This document shows, piece after piece, positions 28,429 through 36,179 of a stretch of DNA of 64,000 bases. A model generated the notes under the pieces. The model made no database searches. It saw only the letters and a list, made by a program, of their open reading frames with translations, and had not been told where the DNA came from. Numbering within the stretch: the stretch's first letter is position 1; every line of letters begins with the position of its first letter. Source of the stretch: Carboxylicivirga sediminis. GTDB taxonomy: Bacteria; Bacteroidota; Bacteroidia; Bacteroidales; Marinilabiliaceae. A program made the translations under genes and the position numbers. The stretch spans positions 1 through 64,000 of the forward strand of contig NZ_JAGTAR010000016.1 of the NCBI RefSeq assembly GCF_018156225.1, given 5' to 3'.

Positions 28429-30375
28429 ATGAACAAAGTAATTACAATCCTTATAGCAATCGTATTCAGTACTTTTTCTGGAAAAGCTGATGTGAAGCTG
28501 GCTGATGTGTTTTCGGATAACATGGTACTACAGCGGAACCTGAATGTAAAAGTTTGGGGCAGTGCTGAGCCTGGTGAAAAAGTAGTATTGAGCTTTAACG
28601 GGCAAAAGCATAGAGCTAAAGCGAATAAAGGGGGGAAATGGAAGGTCGTTCTGGAACCTATGACAGCAGGCGGTCCATTTGACATGACCATCAATGGCAA
28701 AAATAAAATTGTCCTTAAAAATATTCTGATTGGTGATGTTTGGATTTGTTCCGGTCAATCCAATATGCAATGGCCGGTGTCAAAATCAATTAATGCAGAA
28801 GAGGAGATTAAAAATGCCAATTATCCAAATATGCGTTTGTTTGAAGTGCCACGAAAAGTGAGTAATGTACCTCTTGATGATATTCCCAATGCCACGTGGA
28901 AGGAGTGTAGTCCGGAGACGGTTAAAAACTTCTCGGCAGTGGGCTACTATTTTGGCAGGGATTTACAAAAAGAAATTGATGTTCCTATCGGACTAATTCA
29001 CTCTTCATGGGGAGGAACTTGTGCAGAAACATGGACATCAAAAGCATCCATTACCAGCTTGCCTAAATACCTTGATTTTGGAGAACGGATAGATAATTAC
29101 GATGTGTCAACCATGGCTCAGAAGTATGAGGATGATCTGAAGCAAGTTTTGGGTGGTTTTCCTGAAAAGGAATTAGGCATGACCGAACAATGGATGTTGC
29201 CTGAAACAGACCATTCTGATTGGTTGAGCATGAACTTGCCCACATTATGGGAAAATGCTGGCTATAAGCGCCTGAATGGCCGTGTGTGGTTTAGTTATGA
29301 TTTTAATTTATCAAAGGAAGCGCTTGATTCTGCTCAATTACATTTAGGTAAAATTCACGATTCAGATATTACCTGGGTGAATGGCACAAAAGTGGGGCAA
29401 ATGAATTGGGCCAACGAGGTAGAGCGCGTTTATACAGTGCCGGCTCAACTATTGAAAGTAGGTAAAAACAACATATCAGTGCGTGTTGAAGATAAGTATT
29501 ACAAAGGGGGCTTCGCCAGTAAGGCAGAAAAACTCTTCTTTCAGATAGGAGAACAACAGATGCCGTTAAGCGGCGAGTGGCAGTTTAAAGTGGATACCGT
29601 TATTCCTGACTTTAAGCCCTTCCCCAATGATGTACCCAGCTTATTATACAATGCCATGATCCATCCGCTTATACCTTTTGGTATTAGAGGGGTCATTTGG
29701 TATCAGGGAGAATCCAATACACCGCGTTCGAAAGAGTATGCCATTACTTTTCCGAATCTGATTAGCAATTGGCGTGAGGATTGGCAACAAGGCGATTTTC
29801 CTTTTTTGTTTGTACAATTAGCTAACTATCAAAAAGCGACAGCTATTCCAAAGGAGGATGCCTGGGCTGAGCTGCGCGAATCTCAAATGATGACGCTAAG
29901 GTTAAATAATACTGGTATGGCAGTTGCCATTGATATTGGCGAAGCAAATGATATTCATCCCAAAAACAAACAAGAGGTTGGTCATCGATTGATGAAATCA
30001 GCACTAAAAGTAGCATATGGTAAAGATATAGTCCATTCCGGACCCATGTATAAATCCATGCAAATTGAAGGCAACAAAGCGATTATCAGTTTTGACCATG
30101 TGGGTTCTGGCCTGAGTGTGAAGAGCAAGCATGGTTACATTAATGAATTTCAAATGGCAGGTGCTGATAAACAATTCTATTGGGCCAAAGCCAAATTAGA
30201 TGGGGATAAAATAATCGTTTGGTCCGATAATGTTGAACAGCCTGTTGCCGTTCGCTTTGCCTGGTCAAGAAATCCTGCTGAATTCAACCTTTACAATAAA
30301 GAGGGCTTACCGGCCTCGCCGTTTAGAACTGATGATTGGGAAGGAATTACAGACGGAAAGTCCTTTGATGATTAA
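28429..30375 (+). CDS. Sialate O-acetylesterase-like SGNH carbohydrate esterase
   Basis: A 648-residue exported esterase expected to remove O-acetyl groups from glycan residues. The signal peptide ends near residue 20. KLADVFSDNMVLQR and the following Ig-like strand region open the protein, as in sialate O-acetylesterase-type enzymes. Catalytic Ser111 lies in SGQSNMQW, then SSWGGTCAETW supplies the oxyanion Gly, and WYQGESNT follows. The Asp508-x-His510 pair in EANDIHP completes the triad. A lectin-like beta insertion occupies about residues 250-385. The name comes from the family; no sialic-acid gene is present here, so acetylated galactose or similar is the likelier target (inference). The gene lies between GH116 and GH29 enzymes. 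Confidence 0.9.
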   Translation: MNKVITILIAIVFSTFSGKADVKLADVFSDNMVLQRNLNVKVWGSAEPGEKVVLSFNGQKHRAKANKGGKWKVVLEPMTAGGPFDMTINGKNKIVLKNILIGDVWICSGQSNMQWPVSKSINAEEEIKNANYPNMRLFEVPRKVSNVPLDDIPNATWKECSPETVKNFSAVGYYFGRDLQKEIDVPIGLIHSSWGGTCAETWTSKASITSLPKYLDFGERIDNYDVSTMAQKYEDDLKQVLGGFPEKELGMTEQWMLPETDHSDWLSMNLPTLWENAGYKRLNGRVWFSYDFNLSKEALDSAQLHLGKIHDSDITWVNGTKVGQMNWANEVERVYTVPAQLLKVGKNNISVRVEDKYYKGGFASKAEKLFFQIGEQQMPLSGEWQFKVDTVIPDFKPFPNDVPSLLYNAMIHPLIPFGIRGVIWYQGESNTPRSKEYAITFPNLISNWREDWQQGDFPFLFVQLANYQKATAIPKEDAWAELRESQMMTLRLNNTGMAVAIDIGEANDIHPKNKQEVGHRLMKSALKVAYGKDIVHSGPMYKSMQIEGNKAIISFDHVGSGLSVKSKHGYINEFQMAGADKQFYWAKAKLDGDKIIVWSDNVEQPVAVRFAWSRNPAEFNLYNKEGLPASPFRTDDWEGITDGKSFDD

Positions 30376-30392
30376 AAACAAAAAGCACAATA

Positions 30393-31913
30393 ATGATCAA
30401 AACAGTAACTTATAGCGCTTTATTTCTTTTACTCGCAACGGTTAGCTGTACCGGTAAAAGTAAACAAAAAGCCCATTCAACAGCTAGCAAAATCTATAAT
30501 CCAAGCCATGAGTCAATAGCCACCTATGATGTGCCCTCATGGTATAGCGATGGTAAATTGGGGATATTTATGCACCTGAGTGCTTTTTCGGTGCCGGCGT
30601 ATAAAAACGAATGGTATCCCACATTGATGTATTATGAAAAGGATAACCCAAATATAAAGCATCACGAATGGTCAAAAACGTTCCGCGATCATCATGAAGC
30701 AACTTATGGTTCTTTAAAAGAGTTTGGCTATAAGGATTTTATACCAATGCTAAAAATGGAGAAGTTTGACGCTGATTACTATGCCGATTTAGTGAAGAAA
30801 TCGGGCGCAAGCTATTTCGCCGCACCTGCCGTTCATCATGATGGTTTTGCCATGTGGGACTCAAAGGTGATTGAATGGAATGCCGCTAAAATGGGGCCTA
30901 AGCGCGATGTGGTAGGTGAACTCACTGCAGCCATGCGCAGCAAGGGTATAAAAACGGGTGTATCTACCCATTACGGTCGCCACTGGAAATACTACACCTT
31001 TCGCCCTGAGTTTGATACCTGGGATCCAGCCAATGAAGGATTGTATGGTAAACGCCGTGGAGATACAGATCCGCCACGTCCCGAAGATGCTTTAAAGTGG
31101 GAATCTGTGATAAACGAGCTGGTGGATACTTATCAACCTGACTATATTTTTGTGGATGGAGGTATTTGTGATGCCTATGCCGAATATCAAAAAGAATACT
31201 TCCGTGATGCCATGTATCGCACGCTTGCACGCTATTACAATAAAAGTTTAGAATGGGATAAGGAAGTGGTCTTATCGTGGAAGCGCGACGCTATGCTAAA
31301 AGGAGAAGCCGTTTACGATACAGAGAAGAATTTGGAAGAGGGTATTCCATCACGTCCATGGCAAGCCCACTTTACCGCGAATGGCAGATGGGCATATACA
31401 GGCGAAACAGGCGCTTATCCAATCAATGCAGTGTTACGCTGTTTTATTGATTTAGTGAGCCGCAATGGCAATTTATTACTCAATATTGCACCTCGTCCCG
31501 ATGGAACTCTCGATAAACCACAGGAAGAATTGTTACTACAAATTGGTGAATGGTTGACTATTAATGGCGAAGGTATAATTGGCTCACAGCCATGGACTAT
31601 ATATGGCGAAGGTCAGCTTAATTCACTTAGAGGTGGTTCAAACATTAATGATTACGATAAGAATGCAGTTCGTTATACCCAGAATAATGGGTCCCTTTAT
31701 GCCTGGTTTGTTACCTGGCCTGAAGAGGGTAAGCTGACATTACCGCATGCCGCAAAATTTAATCCGGAAACAATTACTCCACTTGGAGGTGGCGAAAAAC
31801 TGAAGTTCACAAAAGAGGGTGACAGTTTAATTGTTGAGTTGCCTAATGAACAATTTGGTAATTATTTGTGGGGAATAAAGTTGGTTAAAGATGAATTAGG
31901 TCAAAGAGAGTAA
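30393..31913 (+). CDS. GH29 alpha-L-fucosidase, lipoprotein
   Basis: Releases alpha-linked L-fucose by a retaining mechanism. The 506-residue protein has a lipoprotein-like signal (LLATVSC, Cys near residue 19). GH29 signatures are YFAAPAVHHDGFAMWDS around His148-His149-Asp150, RDVVGELTAAMRSKGIKTG, and the nucleophile Asp255 in PDYIFVDGG. NGNLLLNIAPRPDG near residue 360 is the usual end of the barrel. The acid/base position in family 29 is variable and is not assigned here. Directly downstream, one base after the stop, is a RbsD/FucU-type mutarotase, the family that interconverts fucose anomers. That pairing supports fucose as the released sugar. Confidence 0.93.
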   Translation: MIKTVTYSALFLLLATVSCTGKSKQKAHSTASKIYNPSHESIATYDVPSWYSDGKLGIFMHLSAFSVPAYKNEWYPTLMYYEKDNPNIKHHEWSKTFRDHHEATYGSLKEFGYKDFIPMLKMEKFDADYYADLVKKSGASYFAAPAVHHDGFAMWDSKVIEWNAAKMGPKRDVVGELTAAMRSKGIKTGVSTHYGRHWKYYTFRPEFDTWDPANEGLYGKRRGDTDPPRPEDALKWESVINELVDTYQPDYIFVDGGICDAYAEYQKEYFRDAMYRTLARYYNKSLEWDKEVVLSWKRDAMLKGEAVYDTEKNLEEGIPSRPWQAHFTANGRWAYTGETGAYPINAVLRCFIDLVSRNGNLLLNIAPRPDGTLDKPQEELLLQIGEWLTINGEGIIGSQPWTIYGEGQLNSLRGGSNINDYDKNAVRYTQNNGSLYAWFVTWPEEGKLTLPHAAKFNPETITPLGGGEKLKFTKEGDSLIVELPNEQFGNYLWGIKLVKDELGQRE

Positions 31914-31914
31914 A

Positions 31915-32466
31915 ATGAAGAAAAATGCATTAAAAATTGTTAGCCTGTTGCTTGTTGTCTCATGCTCGAGTCCAAAACAGAATAACCTGACAAATTTAGA
32001 AGACCAATTGGCGGAGACTATTGAAGTATTTGGTCATCGTAATTGGATTGTGGTTGCAGATGCAGCCTATCCCGAACAAAGTAATCCGGCCATTAAAACA
32101 ATAACAGTTAATGCAAGTCAGTTAGAGGCTGTTGAAGTTATTAATAAACTCATAAAAGATGCTCCCCATGTGGATGCCAATGTATATATAGATAAAGAAA
32201 TGGCCTTTGTTTCAGAAGAAAATGCAAAGGGCATCGATGTTTATAGAACGGACTTGCATCAAATATTGGAAGGGAAAAATGTAAATGCGCTGTTGCACCA
32301 AGATATCATACGTGAATTAGATACTTCGGCTGAGCTATTTAATGTATTAATCATCAAAACTGACCTGACAATTCCTTATACCTCAGTCTTTTTTCAATTG
32401 GAATGTGGATACTGGAATGCTAATGCCGAAGCACAACTAAGAAATAAAATGAAGAATAATGAATAG
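31915..32466 (+). CDS. RbsD/FucU-family mutarotase-like lipoprotein
   Basis: A 183-residue protein of the D-ribose pyranase / L-fucose mutarotase family, which interconverts sugar ring forms or anomers. After a lipoprotein signal (LLLVVSCSS, Cys near residue 17), residues 40-53 read GHRNWIVVADAAYP, matching the family GH....(V/I)ADA.(F/L)P motif. The catalytic His41 and the Asp49 keep the eight-residue spacing known for RbsD (His20, Asp28). Near the C-terminus, LIIKTDLTIPYTSVFFQLECGYW matches the family R/KTxxxxPYxNxxxxxGV region. Known members are cytoplasmic, so an exported, lipidated version is unusual. It starts one base after the GH29 fucosidase and overlaps the next gene by 8 bases, so the three are translationally coupled. 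Confidence 0.8.
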   Translation: MKKNALKIVSLLLVVSCSSPKQNNLTNLEDQLAETIEVFGHRNWIVVADAAYPEQSNPAIKTITVNASQLEAVEVINKLIKDAPHVDANVYIDKEMAFVSEENAKGIDVYRTDLHQILEGKNVNALLHQDIIRELDTSAELFNVLIIKTDLTIPYTSVFFQLECGYWNANAEAQLRNKMKNNE

Positions 32467-33610
32467 CTATTTAAAGCTTATACGAAATGTCCTTCTTATT
32501 GGCATATTTGTTTTGTGTGCATGTCAACAGGCTTCAAAGACATTTATGCCAGGGGAATTATGGCCCGATAACAATGGGGTTCATATCAATGCCCATGGTG
32601 GCGGTATCTTGTTTCATCAGGGCACCTATTACTGGTTTGGGGAGCATAAAATAGAAGGTAAAGCCGGAAACAAGGCTCATGTGGGTGTGCATTGTTACTC
32701 ATCCACTGATTTGTATAATTGGCAGGATGAGGGAATAGTGCTATCTGTTGTTGAGGATACAACAAGCCTGATTGTTAAGGGTTGCATTATTGAGCGTCCA
32801 AAGGTGATTTACAACGCTAACACAAAGCAGTTTGTCATGTGGTTTCATCATGAGCTAAAAGGAATGGGTTATAAGGCGGCCATGACAGGAGTTGCCGTGA
32901 GTGATAAGGTAAACGGACCTTATACCTACCTCAAAAGTGTTAACCCAAACAAAGGCTATTGGCCTCTTAATTTTCCAGATTCTTTAAAGCAAAAAGAAGT
33001 TGATATGGATACCATTAAACAATGGTCGGTTGAGTGGCAAAAAGAGGTTGTTGATGGGGTATGGTTAAGGCGAGATATGGAAAAAGGGCAGATGGCCCGC
33101 GACATGACCTTGTTTGTTGATGATGATGGCACTGCCTATCACATTCATGCATCAGAAGAGAATTCCACCCTTCATATTGCTCAACTATCAGACGATTACC
33201 TGAGTTTTACAGGAAAATATGTTCGTGCTTTAGAGGGTAAAATGAATGAGGCACCTGCCTTATTTAAGCGAGGTGACAAATACTACATGATCAGCTCCGG
33301 TTGTACTGGCTGGAAGCCCAATGCAGCACGCTCTGCAGTGGCAGATCATCCCTTTGGCCCATGGACTGAGCTGGGTAACCCATGTCTTGGATCAGATGAT
33401 GAAATAAAAACAACCTTCCAATCGCAAAGCACCTATGTATTGCCGGTTCAGGGTAAAGATGATACCTTCATCTATATGGGTGACAGATGGACACCTGAAA
33501 ATGCCATCGATGGGAGGTACATTTGGTTGCCCATTGAATTTGAACACGACAAGCCGGTGATTAGTTGGTTTGACGAATGGCGTTTGAAAGAATTACCTGG
33601 TCAGTTTTAG
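32459..33610 (+). CDS. GH43 exo-galactanase-like lipoprotein
   Basis: A 383-residue five-bladed beta-propeller glycosidase with a lipobox (FVLCAC, Cys near residue 22). VHINAHGGGILFHQGTYYWFGE is the hallmark of the GH43 branch that includes exo-beta-1,3-galactanases (subfamilies 24 and 34), where the usual catalytic base Asp is replaced. The general acid is probably Glu112 in IIERPKVIYN. ARDMTLFVDDDGTAYHI near residue 215 and MNEAPALFKRGDKYYMISSG near residue 262 supply further active-site acids. A galactose-releasing role fits the GH2 and GH50-like genes nearby. The start overlaps the preceding mutarotase-like gene by 8 bases (ATGAATAG), which indicates coupled translation. A terminator follows. 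Confidence 0.87.
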   Translation: MNSYLKLIRNVLLIGIFVLCACQQASKTFMPGELWPDNNGVHINAHGGGILFHQGTYYWFGEHKIEGKAGNKAHVGVHCYSSTDLYNWQDEGIVLSVVEDTTSLIVKGCIIERPKVIYNANTKQFVMWFHHELKGMGYKAAMTGVAVSDKVNGPYTYLKSVNPNKGYWPLNFPDSLKQKEVDMDTIKQWSVEWQKEVVDGVWLRRDMEKGQMARDMTLFVDDDGTAYHIHASEENSTLHIAQLSDDYLSFTGKYVRALEGKMNEAPALFKRGDKYYMISSGCTGWKPNAARSAVADHPFGPWTELGNPCLGSDDEIKTTFQSQSTYVLPVQGKDDTFIYMGDRWTPENAIDGRYIWLPIEFEHDKPVISWFDEWRLKELPGQF

Positions 33611-33711
33611 GCTTTGATATGCTTGAAATACGCCTTTGCCTATTTGTTCAGCCTTTTGGTTTCACAGGATGAATGGTTTAATAAAGAATGCTGTAAGCTC
33701 TTATTTTACTG

Positions 33712-33748
33712 GTCCCGAGGCAGGTCATACCCTTCCCTTGGGACTTTT
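33712..33748 (+). terminator. Probable terminator after the GH29-GH43 operon
   Basis: A 9-bp GC-rich stem (33712-33720 with 33736-33744, one G-T wobble) has a 15-base loop and is followed by TTTT. It lies about 100 bases after the GH43 stop in a 571-base non-coding stretch. A 76-codon frame there lacks a signal, family motifs or a start context and was not called. Confidence 0.55.
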
Positions 33749-33890
33749 ATGTATCCCCCTGTTAGTTTGAGTTTGTCAACTGGCAATTTGTGCCTTCACC
33801 GTATTTGTTTTATGAATTCAATCGGAATTATAACCTGCCAATAGGAAGGATATACTCATCCTTAAGTGATTTGATTCAGTCCATAGGCAT

Positions 33891-33950
33891 ATTTGCGCTA
33901 AGCATTGTCTAGTTTATGCCCATTAATGCTTCGATGAATATGTACTTTTA
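33891..33950 (+). promoter_or_regulatory. Conserved upstream element, copy 1 (before the gene at 34182)
   Basis: ATTTGCGCTAAGCATTGTC at 33891-33909 matches 36096-36114 at 18 of 19 bases, and similarity continues to about 33927. TACTTTTA at 33943-33950 resembles a -7 element (last base differs) and lies 47 bases after CGCTAAGC, exactly as in copy 2. This suggests a shared operator-promoter unit. The remaining sequence to 34181 has no visible feature, so the leader would be about 225 bases. Confidence 0.5.
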
Positions 33951-34181
33951 GCGTAGTTTAAATCTGGTAATATAGCAGAATATGAACACTTGTAAAAATC
34001 TCACGATTTTTTTATTTCAACTTATTAGACCTGTATCTGTAGCGCAAAATAAGTTGATAGAATAGTATTGTGAATGCATTTCGGAATTTGGAAAGACAAC
34101 GATTACCCAGGTTTCATTCCAAGGTTTGATTGGTTATCCTGATATTAAGTAAAGATGGTTATTAGAAGTAAAATCAGAAAT

Positions 34182-36092
34182 ATGAAACATTATCTTGTAA
34201 TAGTAATAAGTATACTTGTCATTAGTCGTTACAGTGTTGCTCAAGAATTTGATACCTGGCGTTTTATCAATATACCCGATTATCACAATGCCGAAGGCTT
34301 ATCCAGAAATATACCAGAGCGTGAGCAAAGATTGACTGAGCAAACAGCACAGTTTAAAGATATGAAAAAGCGCTATGGCGGTGAATTAATTATTATGCCG
34401 GGCGATTGTAATGGCGGACATTGGTACAGACCAAAATACCTGAAGCTATTCAGAGCTCATCCTGATTATACCAACTATAGCACCAAGGAGGTTATTTTAG
34501 AAGCCTCACGCTTATGTTACAGTGGCTTGTGGGATATGGTTCACGATGGTGGTTATGAGCATTTTTTAATGGCTGTGGGCGACCATGAATTAGGCGATAA
34601 CCCATGGCAGAAAAGCACTGAGGTGGTTAAACATATCTCAACTTTTCGTCAGGGCTTTGCCAATACATTTACCTTAAAAGATGATGGACAGTCACGCTTT
34701 ACAGAGAAAATCGGTAAGGCACTCCCGAGGCCTGTGGGAACAAAATATGAACACACCTCCAATGCGGTTCAGTATAAAAATGTGCTGTTTGTGACGCTTG
34801 ATATGTTTCATTACGATGCCGATGATATTGTATTAGGAAGTGAAGGCGTTGTTACGGGCGATATAGATGGAAATCATCTGCAATGGTTCGAGTCGGTATT
34901 ATCAGAAGCTCAAAATATCGCCTCCATTAAACACATTGTGGTGCAATCGCATTTACCCATTATTTATCCGGTACGTAAATATGCCAGTAGTGGTATGCTG
35001 GTCGATAAAAAGGAGAGTGAAAAGATTTTAAATGTGCTTCGAAAATATAAGGTGGATTTATACCTGGCCGGTGAAGTGCACATGAATACGGTAACCAAAG
35101 ATCCTGAATCCGATTTAATCCAGTTAGTGGCCCGGGGCAATAATTTAAGCAACATGACTTTGGTGGATGTGGATCCGGATAAACTATCGATTAATACTTT
35201 TCATTGGAATGGCGATCATTTGGGCTGTTTAACCATTGATAAGTCGGGTCGGGGCAGTAAAATAGAAGGAGATCGTTTATTGAAACCTATTCATCCCAAA
35301 GGATTACAGATTCATTGGAGTTTTGATGAACAGCTGAATGAGCAGCAATATAAAAGTAGTGTTGATGGTACTTTTCCCAAAAAGAGTAAGCACAATGTGT
35401 TTTTGTCTGAAATAAGTAATCCTAATGTCTATTCTAATGGTGGTGGATTTAATAAGGATTACTCCCTAATTGGAACCGATGCCAAAATAGTAAAAGGTAT
35501 TATTGGAAATGCCATTGCCATTTCAGAGTCCAGCAAACTGTTTGTTTTACCCATGGGGCCATTTCATTCATCTTATGCGCGCACTGTATCGTGCTGGGTT
35601 AAGACCAGTGCCGATGGCAAGCGTTTGATTCTTAATAGCGGTTCGTTCTGGGGCAAATCAGGGCAGTTTTTTAATCTGGCGCTCGATAATGGGAATTTGC
35701 AGGTGGCTATTCGACCGGATGCATACATAACAACAAATAAGCAAATAGTTAATGATGATCAATGGCATCACCTGGCAGTGGTTATGACCGAAGATGCTAC
35801 GTTGCAGGAGTTGAAGTTGTTTGTAGATGGCAAGCGTATTGACGATGTGCATATGATAAAGCCATCTGTCAAGATTTTGACTTCACAAGCCAATTGGATG
35901 GCCATAGCTACTCAAGGGGGCAAGTATAAAACAGATTACATCAAAGAAATGGGTATGCACAATTACATTGGCTTGCTCGATGATGTGGCTATCTGGACAA
36001 GAGCCATGAACGATAGTGATATAAGTAAACTTTATAGTGAGGGAATGAAAGGGATAGGAGCATCGGATGTGGAATCAATAATCCGTAAATAG
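34182..36092 (+). CDS. Calcineurin-like metallophosphoesterase fused to a LamG-type domain
   Basis: A 636-residue exported protein; the start at 34182 begins the signal peptide (LVIVISILVISRYSVA). The N-terminal half carries metallophosphoesterase motifs in order: DYH (Asp33, His35), GD (Asp75, MPGDCNGG), GDHE (134-136, the GNHE variant), SH (His257) and GEVH (His300, the GHxH variant). From about residue 385 the text IHWSFDEQ to WTRAMNDSDISKLYSEG marks a concanavalin-like LamG domain, a likely glycan binder. Phosphoesterases of this type are not standard PUL parts. It may act on a phosphate or sulfate ester in the polymer, or in phosphate recovery. No type IX tail is seen. The gene starts a new transcription unit. 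Confidence 0.82.
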   Translation: MKHYLVIVISILVISRYSVAQEFDTWRFINIPDYHNAEGLSRNIPEREQRLTEQTAQFKDMKKRYGGELIIMPGDCNGGHWYRPKYLKLFRAHPDYTNYSTKEVILEASRLCYSGLWDMVHDGGYEHFLMAVGDHELGDNPWQKSTEVVKHISTFRQGFANTFTLKDDGQSRFTEKIGKALPRPVGTKYEHTSNAVQYKNVLFVTLDMFHYDADDIVLGSEGVVTGDIDGNHLQWFESVLSEAQNIASIKHIVVQSHLPIIYPVRKYASSGMLVDKKESEKILNVLRKYKVDLYLAGEVHMNTVTKDPESDLIQLVARGNNLSNMTLVDVDPDKLSINTFHWNGDHLGCLTIDKSGRGSKIEGDRLLKPIHPKGLQIHWSFDEQLNEQQYKSSVDGTFPKKSKHNVFLSEISNPNVYSNGGGFNKDYSLIGTDAKIVKGIIGNAIAISESSKLFVLPMGPFHSSYARTVSCWVKTSADGKRLILNSGSFWGKSGQFFNLALDNGNLQVAIRPDAYITTNKQIVNDDQWHHLAVVMTEDATLQELKLFVDGKRIDDVHMIKPSVKILTSQANWMAIATQGGKYKTDYIKEMGMHNYIGLLDDVAIWTRAMNDSDISKLYSEGMKGIGASDVESIIRK

Positions 36093-36095
36093 CAG

Positions 36096-36155
36096 ATTTA
36101 CGCTAAGCATTGTCCAATATAAGCCCCTTTATTTGGTTGTCTGCCTCTATTTTTA
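36096..36155 (+). promoter_or_regulatory. Conserved upstream element, copy 2 (before the gene at 36180)
   Basis: ATTTACGCTAAGCATTGTC at 36096-36114 is the second copy of the element at 33891. TATTTTTA at 36148-36155 is the candidate -7 box, 47 bases after CGCTAAGC. The start codon at 36180 would then have a leader of about 18 bases. The gap between the two genes is 87 bases, so the element fills most of it. Confidence 0.5.
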
Positions 36156-36179
36156 CATCGTCAGAAATTGATGTAAACT

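Noticed and set aside
28429-30375. Naming the esterase as evidence for sialic-acid use
   Set aside because: The family name is historical, and no sialidase or sialic-acid catabolic gene is present in the window.
33614-33844. 76-codon plus-strand frame after the GH43 gene
   Set aside because: It has no signal peptide or family motif, and a terminator hairpin lies inside it.
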